Shown in pieces: positions 23,221 to 35,100 of a stretch of 64,000 nucleotides of DNA. Location of the stretch: NCBI GenBank assembly GCA_019454045.1, contig SKCR01018446.1:124001-188000 (forward strand). Reading direction: 5' to 3'. Source of the DNA: Zanthoxylum bungeanum. Lineage: Eukaryota; Streptophyta; Magnoliopsida; Sapindales; Rutaceae. The notes beneath the pieces were generated by a model. It saw only the letters and a program-made list of their open reading frames with translations. It was not told where the DNA came from and did not search any database. Position numbers and translations under genes: made by a program. Position 1 is the stretch's first letter; every line of letters starts with the position of its first letter.

Positions 23221-25499
23221 CTCGAACCCTCTAGTGACTACCATTAGTATCCATCCTCTCGAGCTCGTCCTTCGGGTATACCTGCAAAATAAGAAACTGG
23301 TAGTTGGGGGGGTTAGATCATTTGAACGATCTAGTGCGTGGACAGTTTAAAACAAAAACTGATTATTTCTGAAAAATTCATGGTTCTAAAAATGAAAATC
23401 CTCCCAGAAATTAATCTTTTCCGAAATCTATTTCTTATATGAAAATATAACTTTTTCTGCAAACTAATATGGAAAATCTTTTTTGAAAACTCTTTCATAA
23501 ACTTTATCTTTTTCGAAAATTCTGTTTCTGGAAATCTGTTTCATTAAATCTGTTTCGAGAAATTTGTATCTGAAAAGTTTGTATCTAAAAAATATATATT
23601 TGAATATCTAGCGCATGGGGGCGTTACGTCTCACCGTCCCCCCATACGCAAAATTTGGTGGTCTTGGGACTTTACCTCTAGCTATCCCCCAAGCCACGGA
23701 ATTGGAGCCCGGAGTGAAGATCTATACTACCCTTCTGACTCATAATCTGGGATCTATGGGCATCTATCGTCCCCTAGTCCTAACTGCGTGTGCACACGAT
23801 ATCTGTATCCATCAATTCCATATCTGTGTCAAGTTACATTTAAGGTGGGTTTTCCACCATGCCTCCAAAAACATAAACTCAAGCTTTGAAAATCATTTCT
23901 TTCTAAAAACATGTTTCAAAACGTTCTCATTTAAAACACAATTAAAAGTAATCTTCGCTAACGTCACTAGTGCTCAAAAGTAATTCTTGATTCGAAAACA
24001 CATAAGTAAACACAGTTTAAGAAAAGGGTCCACTCACTAATTTGGAATCTGGCTGGCATTATTTTACTCACCGAAGAAAGACGCGGTTCCTACGATGATC
24101 TATAATTGATAAACTTGGTTAGTACATAAGTCATGGAATACAGTTCGGAACTAAACTAAGCTTCCCAATTCAACAAATCTATAATCACCACATGATGTAT
24201 AATGCTTGCGACTTGTCAAATTGTGTGTATATGTCTCGATTTGAAACTCTTAGAGTGGTCCCTAACATCCCATGTTGAAACTGAAATGGTATGAAATTTT
24301 TTTTGTATCGTGTCACGATGCCCATGCAAGCAGAGCCAAGCAGAGAGCATGTTTATTTCACATCGCGATGCCCATCTGATCAGACCCCGAGGCAGAGAGC
24401 CTCTACTCCTTACGCGTTGCTACATTGGTTGTGGAGTGTCACGATGCTCCTGCAATCAAATTCGAGACATAGTATCTGTTTGTTTGGCGTCGCGATGCTA
24501 GCCTAATTTCAGGGTCTGCCAGTAACTCTTCAAGGACAAGGCCTAAAGTAATCACCACACCATCATCCCAAACTTCAACTTAACTTAATATAATCCAATT
24601 CCATAATATCAACCCTAAACCTAATTCATTCATTCTAATATCATCAAGTCCCAAAATCCAATTCCATAGATTTCAACTTAATCACATGTCTAGGATTTCT
24701 TAATTTAGGGATTTCTTATAATCCTTATTTTCTTAACCACAATCACATAAACAACATCAATCATTTTCTAACAATACCTATTAATCATCAAAATATAAAA
24801 ACAATAACATCACAAGTATGGATTAAGTATCTTCGTATGGACCTTGAGGAAGAGCTTACATGTTCCTTGACTTTAACCATTCTCTACTTTAAGGTAGCTC
24901 CTTTAAGGCTTGCCTTCTCCTCCTTGCACTTGTTTCACACTTAGCTTTTACCAAGAATTGGTTGAGAAAATGAGAAAGGAACTTGTAAGCTCTTCTTCTC
25001 TTTTATTCCTTCATTTCTTCTTTCTTTTTCTCCCTCAAGGTTTCTTTCTTTCTCAAAATATTAGGGATGCTTGAATAGTGATCCTTTTTTATACTAGGGG
25101 ATTAAATATTTAATAATTTAATGGAGAAAAATCAGAATTTTTGAGAGTTTTCTAGATAGGTCCTCGAGTACTATTCATCTAAATTTCAGATTTATGTTTT
25201 GACCTGTTTCTAATTCGAATTTAGAAAAATGTCCAACACAAAATTTGTAGGTATCGGTCTTAGATTTCCTAGGATATAAAATTCATAAAAATTAGAGATC
25301 GTATAAAAAAGATACGGCCCAACTATCACGGGCTGTCCGGATTTAATCTTGTGATGAATTCCGTATCGGTCGAAATCGTGAAGAATTTACCGAATGTCCA
25401 AAAAGTCATTTCATGAATGTATACGTATTCGAACATGATTTAAATTGTTTATTATGTCATCCATAACTTAATAATCGTCGGGATTATCAGGGTGTTACA
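23221..25499 (-). repeat. Gypsy G 3' LTR, partial, host of copia B
   Basis: On the minus strand it starts TGTAACACCCTGATAATCC at 25499, right after a polypurine tract. It is homologous to 32493-34660, with landmarks such as ccctagtgactac, the ggcgttacgt...ccgtcccc box and the TATA-like run near 25087 (minus strand). The end is cut at 23221 where copia B is inserted. The TGTAAC start and the tRNA-Met-type primer site of the partner fit a chromovirus-like gypsy element (inference). No open reading frame in it looks real. Confidence 0.8.
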
Positions 25500-25726
25500 A
25501 ATTCTCCCCCCTTTAATAGGATTCGTCTTCGAATCCCTTCTGATGTTGAACTTCTTAGGTTTTTCTTAGTTTGAAGATATATGATCTCTGCTACTCTTAT
25601 CTTCCTTTACTTGCTTTCTACTACTCTGCTTAAGAACTCAATACTACGAATTCTGGAAATCTCTTATCCTGGTATACTCTATTCGATTCTTTTAGCTGAA
25701 AGCTTAGTGTTTGGGAGTTCCTTTGG
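25500..25726 (-). other. Polypurine tract and last internal bases of gypsy G
   Basis: On the minus strand the purine run AAAGGGGGGAGAATT ends at the LTR start. The next bases carry the ggattcgaagacgaatcc motif often seen before the 3' LTR of chromovirus-type elements. No gag-pol of this element remains; the sequence changes at about 25727 to an F-type copia LTR. Confidence 0.65.
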
Positions 25727-26235
25727 AATCGGTGACGTGACTGCCATCAAAGTGTGGAGGATACTTCATACATCCACAGTGGTACCTCAAGTAGGAGGAT
25801 CACTATGCTCACTCAACCTGAGAAGATTCTTATTGACGTTGGTGTACCATATATTAATAATCTTTAGTGAGTCGTTCAGTGTTTATCCGATATAAACACC
25901 TACGTGTCTATATGAGTCTCCCGAGAATCATGGTTCATTGAGAAACCATTGGAATCCAACATTCCAATATACGACATGAATGATACTGATCAAGTAATTA
26001 AAAACCTTGACCAGGAACAGTTAAAGAATGATACTGTTATGATACTGCTCAATGTTAGTTGCGACGCTTTTGAAACTATATCATAACCAATCACTCTATG
26101 GTCATTTACGTCTTTACCATATAATAAAATAATTCATATTATATAAAATGTTCATTTTATTCATTAATGAAATATATAAAAGAGTATTTACATTGAAATA
26201 CATAAGAAATTGGCGCTCAAAGCACCAACCCTAAC
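25727..26235 (-). repeat. Copia F 3' LTR, partial
   Basis: On the minus strand it starts TGTTAGGGTTGGTGCTTTG at 26235 after the polypurine tract. From 25727 on it matches 34780-35100 plus 37629-37660, and the reverse complement matches part of the solo LTR 35101-37623. The rest of the LTR is missing. Confidence 0.8.
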
Positions 26236-26249
26236 AAAATCTCCCACTA
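26236..26249 (-). other. Polypurine tract of copia F
   Basis: On the minus strand AGTGGGAGATTT stands directly before TGTTAGGG. Confidence 0.8.
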
Positions 26250-26884
26250 TCTCTAGTGCCAATATCGATTCTATCTAATACCCATCGAATCCACATGTTT
26301 ATCAAATAACTTCAGAGGTATGGCCTTCATGAGCGGGTCTTCTACATTATCTTCACTCGGGACTTTGCACACAACAATGTCACCCCGTGGCACAATCTCT
26401 CTAATGATGTAGTACTTTCGTTCCACATGCTTCGATTTCTGATGCGCCCTTGGCTCCTTTTCTTGTGCAATGGCTCCACTATTATCACAGTATAACAGAA
26501 TCAGATTCTCGATACTTGGGACAACTCCCAATTTTGTGATAAACTTCTTAATCAAAATAGCTTTTTTTGCAGCTTCAGAAGCATCAATATATTCCACCTC
26601 AGTGGTGGAATCAACTGTTGACCCCTGTTTGGAACTTTTCCAACAAATTGCACCACCGTTAAGGGTAAATACGAATCCTGATGTAGACTTTCTATCATCG
26701 AGATCTGATTGGAAATCAGAATCTATATACCCATTAACCTGTAGTTCGTTTCCTCTATATATGATAAACTTATCATTAGTACCTCTAAGATATTTCAGGA
26801 TATGTTTAAAGGCCATCCAATGGTCATTTCATGGATTGGACTGATATCTACTGGTTACACTAACCGCATAGCTAATATCAGGCC
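26250..26884 (-). pseudogene. Copia F RNase H domain
   Basis: The 181-codon frame 26271-26816 reads HILKYLRGTNDKF, VNGYIDSDFQSDLDDRKST, AICWKSSKQGSTVDSTTEV, LYCDNSGAIAQ and HVERKYYIIREIV, the full set of copia RNase H motifs, up to the polyprotein's carboxy end. It is the best kept domain of F. A stop near 26830 separates it from RT. It resembles, but is clearly distinct from, the A-E family. Confidence 0.92.
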
Positions 26885-27740
26885 TCATAACATGGCATAC
26901 ATAATGCTACCAAAAAATGAAGCATAAGGCTGATTAGACATTCTAATCTCCTCATCTTTTGTTTGCGGACATATCTTCTTCGAAAGATGAATGCCATGTC
27001 TGAACGGTATATTTGCTGTCTTACAGTTAGCTAAATTATACCGTTCTAAGATCTTATCTATGTACGTTGATTGGGATAACCTAATAAGCTTCATTTCTCT
27101 ATCCCTATAGAGTTTTATACCCAAGATATAAGAAGCTTCACCCATGTCTTTCATGGAGAAATTCTTACAGAGGTAAGCTTTGACGCTTTGCATCATTCCT
27201 ATATCATTCCCAATGATTAGGATTTCATCAACATAGAGAACCAAAAATACTATCATACTCCCACTGGCCTTCAGATACATACATGATTCTTCCATTTTCT
27301 TGAGAAAAACACACAATTTTGTAATCTCGTATAATCGAAGATTCCAACTTCGCGAAGCTTGTTTAAGTCCATAAATGGACTTCTTAAGCTTACAAACCAT
27401 GCCTGAGGTTTCGCTGGATACAAAATCCTTCGGCTGTTCCATATAGATTTCTTCGTCAAGAAACCCATTTTGACATCCATCTGCCAAATCTCGTAATCAT
27501 AGTAAACAGCAATATACAATAAAATCCTTATAGACTTTAGCATCGTAACTGGCGAAAAAGTTTCATTGTAGTCGACACCAGGTCGCTGCCTGTAACCTTT
27601 AGCTACTAGTCTGGCCTTAAAGGTTTCAACATTTCCGCCAGGCCCATGCTTCCTCTTGTAAACCCATTTACTACCGATAGGAATAATTCCTTCAGGAAGT
27701 GGAACCAAGTCTCAAACTTTATTATGATGCATAGAGTCTA
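26885..27740 (-). pseudogene. Copia F reverse transcriptase
   Basis: Two overlapping minus-strand frames (27271-27708 and 26885-27487) hold the RT motifs SKWVYKRKHGPGGN, YKARLVAKGY-like, QRPGVDYNETFSPV, then YEIWQMDVK and GLKQASRSWNLR. A frameshift lies at about 27470 in the TAFL block. The catalytic box reads YVDE instead of YVDD, a loss of one catalytic aspartate. The stop in VWDLV near 27711 is also visible. Confidence 0.9.
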
Positions 27741-28910
27741 ACTCTGATTTCATGGCCTCTTTCCATTTCGCGGAGTCGATGTCCAACATCGCTTCTCTAT
27801 AGGTATAAGGTTCAGTCCTTTCGATTAAGTGAACATCTAGACTTTTTTCTTGTATCAAATACAAGCATTCATGAGGTGTAGACACCCTTTGGGACCTACA
27901 GAGACCGTGTGTTGAAGGCTCTTCATCTATTTCAACTTCAGGTTCCTCCAATAGTTCATTGGTTCCAAGTTGTACTTCATCAAATTCAACTTGTCTATGA
28001 TCACCACATTCAGACAAAAATTCTATTTCTAGAAATTTTACGAAGTGAGCTACAAACACATTTCGATGCTCGGTATCATAGAATAAATATCCTTTCGTAT
28101 TTGAAGGATATCCAACATACCTAAACTTTTGCCCTCGAGGTGAAAACTTATCTCACTGAGCCATCCTGACATAAGCAGGACAGCCCCAAATCTTAATATA
28201 ATTAAGATTCGGTTTCCTACCGGTCCATATTTGATGCAGAGTCGTAGGAACAACCTTTGAAGGAATCTTATTCAAAAGATGAGCAGCAGTTTAAAGAGCA
28301 TATCCCCATAAGTAATAGGGCAAATCTGTAAAACTTAACATCGATCGAACCATATCCAATAAAGTCTGATTTCTCCTTTCGGACACTCCATTGTACTGTG
28401 GAGTACCGGGAGGAGTATATTGAGCGAGAATCACATTCTCTTTTAAATAATCAGTAAACTCACCACTCATAAATTCACCACCTCGATTAGATCAAAGATA
28501 TTTAATATATTTACCAGTCTGTTTTTCTACTTCATTTCAGAATTCTTTGAACTTTTCAAAGGTTTCCGATTTGTGTTTCATCAAATATGCATAATCGTAC
28601 AATGACAGATCATCATTAACGGTAATGAAGTATGAAAAACTATTGTGAGCAGTGTGACTCATGAGACCACATACATCAGAATGTTTTAGTTCCAATAAAT
28701 CAGTGGTTCAGTGTCCTACACCCGAAAATGGGGTTTTGGTCATTTTACCCCGAATGCAAGATTCACAAGTTGGATAAGGTTCAATGGTAAGATCTGGTAT
28801 CAAACCATTCCTAACCAACTGGGTTAGGCGTTTCACGCCTATATGACCTAACCTCATATGCCACAGTTCAATATTATTTATATCAGATACTTTACATTTA
28901 TTAATTCAAG
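27741..28910 (-). pseudogene. Copia F integrase and linker
   Basis: Minus-strand reading shows the zinc-finger part (WHMRLGHIGVKRLTQL, then CESCIRGKM), the core with TPPGTPQYNGVSERRNQTL, and the carboxy part WTGRKPNLNYIKIWGC. The second catalytic aspartate is changed: the usual SDxGGE reads SNRGGE (near 28490, GAT to AAT). Stops occur near 28492 and 28292. The linker 27712-28059 (VFVAHFVKFLEIEFL to HNKV) is open. Confidence 0.88.
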
Positions 28911-29300
28911 CATTAAAGATATCTTGTGAGGTATGCAAAATGTAATGACCATGCTCATTTGGACAAACTAGGATCTGAAAATTATATCTATCATATAATT
29001 ATAAAGAACGATTCTTAATATTTACATTATATCCTTCAGTATCTAATACAAAAAGAGACACAATGTTCGCAACACATCTCGGTGCAAAAAAAGCAGTCAT
29101 GCAATAAAAGTCTCCCACTGGATAGGGGAATCTCGCATAAGCCCACAGTAACTGCATCCAGAAAGTCGCCACTCCCGAATCGTAACTGCATCTCCCCAGA
29201 TTTTATCCGTTTACTTCCCTTCAACACATGCAACGAATTGCAAATGTGAATTGGACAAGTAGAATCCAAAATCCAACTGGACGAAAAACTGCAAATTCTG
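28911..29300 (-). pseudogene. Copia F protease remnant
   Basis: The frame around 29036-29280 contains WILDSTCPIHICNSLHVLKG, the active-site region of copia protease (usual DSGC, here DSTC). The lead-in from 29300 to 29437 does not look like gag. Gag and leader are missing, so F is truncated at about 29290. Confidence 0.75.
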
Positions 29301-30720
29301 ACGATTTCATGCCCGAAATTGATGAACCATCTAGAAGTGTGTTGTGTGTAATTATTAAAGTCACTTTCAATCATTTTTAAAGTAAAAAAATAAATTAATA
29401 AATAAATAATAAAAATTATCAAATCATCACCAGACATGATAAGAGATTAGTGGAGCAATTAAAATGGATTTGGTGGGCAATTAGTGGAGCAATTAGTAGA
29501 GCAATTAATAATTGATTTGGTGGATGATTTGATGGAGGCAAAATTTTGCCTATAAATACCAAACCATTTCATTTGTAAAATTCATACTTTCTTCTAAGGA
29601 ATTCCTTCAGAATACTAAGAAGATTGTATCTTGTTTGTTTATTTACAGCTTTCAGTAATTAATTTCCGCTTTCGCACTTTCTTTTCTTTACTTTTCAGTT
29701 TTTACTTTCTGCAATTTGCTTTTACGCACAATACTTTTCTTTCCTTAATTTTCAGTTTATACTTTTCAGTAATTTACTTTCAGCAATTTACTTTCAGCAA
29801 TTTACTTTCAGCAATTTACTTTAAGTAATTTACTTTCAGCATTTAATTTTCAGTATTTAATTTCAGTATTTTACTTTCAGCATTTACTTTTCAGTATTTA
29901 ATTTTCAGTATTTTACTTTATGTCTTTTATTTTATTTAATTATTTTTACTACCCGTAAATATGTGTCGTAACTAAGCCAGTTATCTAGGGTTGTGATGAA
30001 ATCCAATATCACCGGTTTATAAGGGGTTAGATTATAGCTTGGGTAATATAAAGATTTATTTATTGAGTCTTAATCTTAATGCTTTTTCATTAACTGGCAA
30101 TTAATAAAATTGAACTGGGAAACTTAAAATGAACTAGACATAGAGATTTTAAGTTTAAGACATTAGACTCAATAGTCCACGATCTTCCTTGAGGATAGAT
30201 AACCCTTTAATAGATTTCCTTACAGGATAAACATATACCTGTCAGGCGGGGGTAGCCATAATTGGAACTTAAACTTAATGAATCCAGATAATTTGGTTGA
30301 CAAAGACATATGGTTCAATTGGGTTAAACTGGGTATTTGCGTCTAACCATCGACATAGGTTTTTGCCTAATTTAGTGTTCAAGGTTAGTAAACCTATTTA
30401 TTACCCAAATTTAAGATAACCACTTCATCTTTAAAATGATATTGGAAGAAATCACAACCATAGATAGTTTTTAATATTGAATTTTCTTAAAACCTACTTT
30501 CGAACAATTTTATTTACTTGTTTTTAAATTTAGAATCGTCACCATTTCAAATCAATCAAACAACCTGTTAGATACTAGTAATCATTTGACCTCATAAAAT
30601 TAATAGATTAGATATTAAGTCCTCGTGGGATCGATATTTTTATACGACTTGAACGATATGTGCGCTTGCATTATACGCGTGTGTAAGCACCGGTCAGGCT
30701 GCCGAGTGTATACCGATCGT
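29301..30720 (+). repeat. Unidentified LTR-like block
   Basis: No gene is visible in these 1.4 kb. A CTATAAATA box lies at 29551, followed by transcribed-looking sequence with a tandem array at 29760-29910. The end (30620-30720) has the cctcgtgggatcgatatttttata phrase followed by a GC-richer tail, a pattern seen near the ends of some Athila or Tat gypsy LTRs. This suggests a + strand LTR ending near 30720. The family is not recognised and no partner is in the window. Confidence 0.4.
29760..29910 (+). repeat. Short tandem repeats, unit about 14 bp
   Basis: Around ten units of the type agcaatttactttc, later agtatttaattttc, follow head to tail. The cluster is AT-rich with a variable spacer. Confidence 0.8.
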
Positions 30721-31590
30721 CTCAGTGAGAGGGGTTGGTCGAAGGGTTTTTGTGCTTTGGGTTTGTAAGGCTGAGAGTTGTCAATTGAATGAGAGTTTTT
30801 TTAGAGGGAGAGAGAGAGATGAGAGAAGCGAGAGCTTTGGAGAGTTGAGAGAGATAGAGATTATTAGGGTTTTTTATTATTTTAGAGAGAGATGGGCGAG
30901 AGGTTAAGAGGGAGTTAGAAGTGAGCTCTCTCTGGGGTCCAAAGGTTTGGTTTGTGTGTCTTTTTATAAGAGTGGGTTAGGGTTGTCCTTGTATGGGTAG
31001 GAAATGGAGATTGTGTGATCATGGGGAAGATTTAATTAGTTTGTTATAAGGAAATTATTTCTTTAATTTAGGAATGTGATTTACTTAGTTTAGGAGAGGG
31101 ATTTATTTGATTTGATTTCTTTAATTTGGAATGTGATTTATTTAATTTAGGAAGGGGGATTTGATTTGATTTGATTTGATTTGGAATGTGATTTATTTAA
31201 TTTAGGAATGGGGATTTGATTTGATTTGATTTGATTTGATTTGTTTTAATTTAATTGGATGTGATTTAATTTAGTCATGTTTTTTAAATATTTTAATTAT
31301 TTTGGATTGGGCTTGGAGGCTTGGTTCTTTGGGCTTGGGCGTGTGGCTTGGTGTGTGGGATTGGATGTGTCGCTTGGTATGGGTTGTGGGGTTTTGGGCC
31401 AAGGATGAATTTTAAAATAGAGATCCAACGAGCGAATCCGAAGCTAAGAAAATGAATTAAGTCCAACAAGGTATTTATTCCTGAATTTTCCTTTCGGACG
31501 TCTGTTTCCCGTGACTTCCGCAACTTATCGAGTAGTGCCTCCATATGAGGATCATCATCGGGATTTATATGCAAAAATGTAGTGCCTACA
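30721..31590 (-). repeat. Tat-type gypsy LTR, partial
   Basis: On the minus strand it starts TGTAGGCACTACATTTTTGC at 31590 after a polypurine tract. The first 100 bp match the start of the T LTR (39606 downward). A TTATAAAAAG TATA-like box lies at about 30962-30971 on the minus strand. The purine-rich GAGAGA stretch at 30790-30900 is leader-like sequence in the transcript. The LTR is incomplete at 30721. Confidence 0.7.
31145..31262 (+). repeat. (GATTT)n microsatellite
   Basis: Two runs of four to six tttga units lie in the Tat-type LTR. Confidence 0.85.
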
Positions 31591-31990
31591 GTTGCCCCCA
31601 CTTTGATGGGACTTGTGCAGTGTGTGACAGTGACAATCCGATCAAAGTCATGCACGCATTTTTACTTACCTGGCTCGCCAGCTGTTGCCTGACTGTTATT
31701 CTGAGATGCTTCAAACTGAGTTGATCTGGTGAGGTGCTGCGACCCCTAAGGTTCATCCCTGCAAGATGTTGTGATCTCTAGGATTCATTACCGAAATGAG
31801 CTGATGTAAGGTGGTTCATTCCCGAACCGTTACTTGAGGTGGTCCATTCCCGAATCGTTACTGTAAGGTGGTCCATTCCCGAAACATTACTGAGTTGAGA
31901 TGAGGGTCTTGTTCCCGAATTTTGATGATGGTCTTGTTCCCGAATTGAGATGATGGTCTTTTTCCCTGAATTGAGTTGAGATTGGATCTA
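31591..31990 (-). other. Polypurine tract and 3' untranslated tail of a Tat element
   Basis: On the minus strand CAAAGTGGGGGCAAC precedes the LTR start. Upstream lie degenerate repeats with gattcattcccgaac at 31740-31960, related to the 114-bp array of element T (39690-40500). The sequence then changes to gypsy G leader. Only this tail of the second Tat element survives. Confidence 0.65.
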
Positions 31991-32199
31991 GAGTGTAATC
32001 GTTCTCGCGAGGAATACTATTTGAATAGTTTGGGAAAGTAAATTAACCTGTCTATGGATCTTTAGGACATACTCGAGGATCAGATACTGGAGAGGTAGTG
32101 CCTCGTATATGAGTATCCCGGATATACTGCATATACTAGACCCCATCACTCTGCCCACTGCAGTCACTGACTCCCTAGACCATGCTCAGATACCATCTT
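31991..32199 (-). other. Gypsy G leader with primer-binding site
   Basis: On the minus strand TGGTATCTGAGC (32195-32184) lies four bases inside from the LTR end. It resembles the tRNA-Met site. About 200 bp of leader follow, then the element is lost. Confidence 0.7.
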
Positions 32200-32844
32200 T
32201 GTAACATCCCCGATCTGGGAGATGCTACTGGCAGGGAATAGGCCGTACTATTCCTCTGAGCCTCTGTCATTTTGACTATAAACTACAATGTTTGTTCCTT
32301 TCTCAATCAGAATCCTATTATTGGAACCAAAGCCCAAGACTCAACAATATAGAAAATAAGTTAATAATTAATAAATGTATACTTATTAAGACTTCTGTTC
32401 TTACAATGACTGCACATAATCCAAATACTCATATATAACTTCTATTTGTCTCTTACTGGACTCTCACTCTATCTCTGACTCATACTGGTGGACTCCAACC
32501 CTAGTGACTACATCACTATCCGTCCTCCCGAGCTCATCCTCCGAGAATACCTACAAGAACAAAAAATTGGGAGTGGGGGTTATATCGCTATATGATCTAA
32601 GTGAGTGGACGATAATAACTGAAAAACCAAGGTTCCAGACATATCTTTAAATGAAAACTCTTTTTCTGAAATCGTTGTCTGAAATTTCTTTTGTTAACAT
32701 AACTTTTTTGAAAACTGCTTTCTGAAAACTATTTCTAAAATCTGATTTCTGAAAACTGTTTACTGAAAATCTGATATCTGAAAATTCATTTTCTGAAAAT
32801 CTGGTGTTTAGATACTGTTCTGTATCTGAAGATCCTTGACGTAT

Positions 32845-33135
32845 GAGGGTGTTACGTATCGCCGTCCCACTATACGCCTAACTAGAGCCAACAGTGCAAA
32901 TCCATGACTTTGGGGCGTTACGTATCGCTGTCCCCCAAAACATGCCACTATTATCCCTGAAACTGGTGGTCTTAGGGCGTTACGTATCGCCGTCCCCCAA
33001 ACCATAAACTAGAACTAGGGTGCAGATCTATGCTACCCTCCAAGCTCTGAAACTAGGGTCTAGGGGCGTTACATATCTTTCTCCCCTAGACCTGAACTAG
33101 GATCTGAGGGCGTTATGTATCGCCATCCCACCAGT
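32845..33135 (+). repeat. Repeated GGGCGTTACGTATCGCCGTCCC hairpin boxes
   Basis: Five copies of a box starting gggcgttacgtatcg and ending cgtccccc occur at about 32847, 32911, 32975, 33062 and 33107. Each can fold with its GGGG start against its CCCC end. The partner LTR has one clear copy (23617) and a diverged one (23660). Confidence 0.7.
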
Positions 33136-34169
33136 CCTCTACATGCGCACATGTCATCTGTCTATCAATTCCAGGCTATCTCAAGTTACATAGTAGGGTG
33201 GGGTTTTCCCCCATACCCTAAAAATCATAAAATCAAATTATGAAAACATTTCTTTTCTCAAACATTTCATAGAGCATAATCTTTCATGAAATTACTATAA
33301 TGAAAAATCAACTAACGCCCTAAAGTGTAAAAGTAAGTCTATTATCAAAACAATAAAATGAAAATAAATTTAGAGAAAGAGTGTCCACTCACTGATTATA
33401 GAATGAGGCCATATTTTTCACTTGGTAAAGAAAGCTCTGGTTCATGTGATATCCTATAATTAATAATTCGATTAGAAATCGAACTAAGGAACGTTTTCTG
33501 AATTAATTTAGGTCTATTAGTCCGAATACTTCTATTGTTATTACAAGGTGTAACACACTTATATCATGATGTTATATATATACCAACTGATACGAGGCCC
33601 TAAGGATAGCCTCTAATGCGCTAGGATGGGACTGGAATGATTTAAAAATGATTTGGAAAAATTTATGCCACGTGTCGCGACGCAAGTCCTTACGCGTGTG
33701 ACGCGCGACATCCAATAGCATGTCATAATTTTTCTCTTGTGCATTCCGATACAAATCTCTTCAGCGTCGCGACCTGGTTTTCCAGGATTCTATTTTGCTT
33801 CTCTAAGCTCATCAAATACACAAACATCATACTACATTCCATACCAACACTTTCATACTAAAACCCAATGTACAATATATCATATATCACTCCATTTCAT
33901 ATCCCCTAAACTACCATCTCATCAACAATCAACTTTGAATTCATTTCATGCATTTGACCAAATTACACCCAAACTTAACAAATTGGAGTTTATCTACATT
34001 TCCATTGCCTCAAAAAAAAAATCACACAATCATTATCATACCCAAGCTCACTACACAATGCAATTATCAAATCATCAAACTTAAGATTAAAAATTTGGGT
34101 CATGGATTTCTTGCCCCTTTATTTTGATTACCAACATCTCCCAAGTCTCTAATGGTTTCCAATCTCCTC

Positions 34170-34290
34170 CATTCTTTGTTTCTTCCTTCTTTTTCCTTTC
34201 ATTTTTTTCTTTCTTCTTCTTTCTCTTCTTCTTTTTCTTCTTATTCTTCTTCTCTTCTCTTCTCCCCACATTTTCCTCTTTCTTTTGTCT
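34170..34290 (+). repeat. CT-rich (TTC)n tract
   Basis: This is a pyrimidine run within the G LTR; on the LTR's own strand it is GA-rich. It generates a spurious lysine/glutamate frame on the minus strand. Confidence 0.85.
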
Positions 34291-34732
34291 CCATTTTTTT
34301 GTATTAAGAATAGTATTTACCTTATATACTTGACCATTTAAAAATAAGAAAAATGTAGAATTTTCAAGAATCTTGTAGAATTTACTAGAATGCCATCTGG
34401 TACTATTCATATGAAATTTTGATCTGCATTTTTAGCCTATTTCTGGTTTAATTTTGGAAAAACATTCAAAGTGAAAGTTGTAGGTCTCGATCTCAGCTTT
34501 CCAAAGATATAAAATTCGTAGAAATTGGAGTTTTTATGAGAAAGTTACGGCCCAAACACCGTAGGTTATTCGGTAGTGAAATATCGTACAATTCGGTATC
34601 GGAATTTCGAGGAGTATCGATTGTCCCATAAGGTCACTTCATGAGTACGTATATATTCATCATAATTTATATTATGAATATTCATCCCAAAATGAAATGG
34701 TAGTCCAAAAGGTTACTGGTTGTTATAGGATC

Positions 34733-35100
34733 AGTCCAAACCCAACGAACAGGTGAAGGTCTGATCTAAATAGATCGGTGACGTGACTGCCATCAAAGTG
34801 TGGAGGATACCTCATACATCCACAGTGGTACCTCAAGTCGGAGGATCACTATACTCACTCAACCCGAGAAGATTCTTATTGACGTTGGTGTACCATCTTT
34901 TAAGAATCTTCAGTGAGTCGTTCTGTGTTTATCCGATATAAACACCTACGTGTCTATATGAGTCTCCCGAGACTCATGGTTCATAGAGAAAATATTGGAA
35001 TCCAATATTCCAATATACGACATGTACCGGTCTCAGCGGGTTTACTTACTGACCAAGTAATTGTAAACCTTGACCAAGAACAGTTAAAGAAAGATACTGT
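34733..35100 (-). repeat. F-type copia LTR fragment, split by a solo LTR
   Basis: It matches 25727-26050 in the same orientation. It continues after the solo LTR at 37629-37667 (tgatactgctcaatatcag...), where the T LTR begins. The two halves join at the duplicated actgt. Confidence 0.8.

Larger units (their letters stand above)
32200..34732 (-). repeat. Gypsy G 5' LTR
   Basis: On the minus strand the LTR ends CGGGGATGTTACA at 32200 next to the primer site. It is homologous to 23221-25499. A TATATAAGG box lies near 34322 on the minus strand. The LTR start (expected TGTAACACCC) is missing: similarity stops at about 34660-34730, where an F-type LTR fragment begins. Open frames inside, such as 33737-34084, are AT-rich chance frames. 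Confidence 0.75.

Noticed and set aside
23615..23983. 122-codon + strand frame
   Set aside because: It is antisense inside the gypsy G LTR, not conserved in the partner LTR.
33737..34084. 115-codon + strand frame
   Set aside because: It lies in the gypsy G LTR, is rich in S, H, I and T from AT-rich sequence, and shows no motif.
34087..34410. Lysine/glutamate-rich minus frame
   Set aside because: It is the complement of a TTC-rich tract and has no protein signal.
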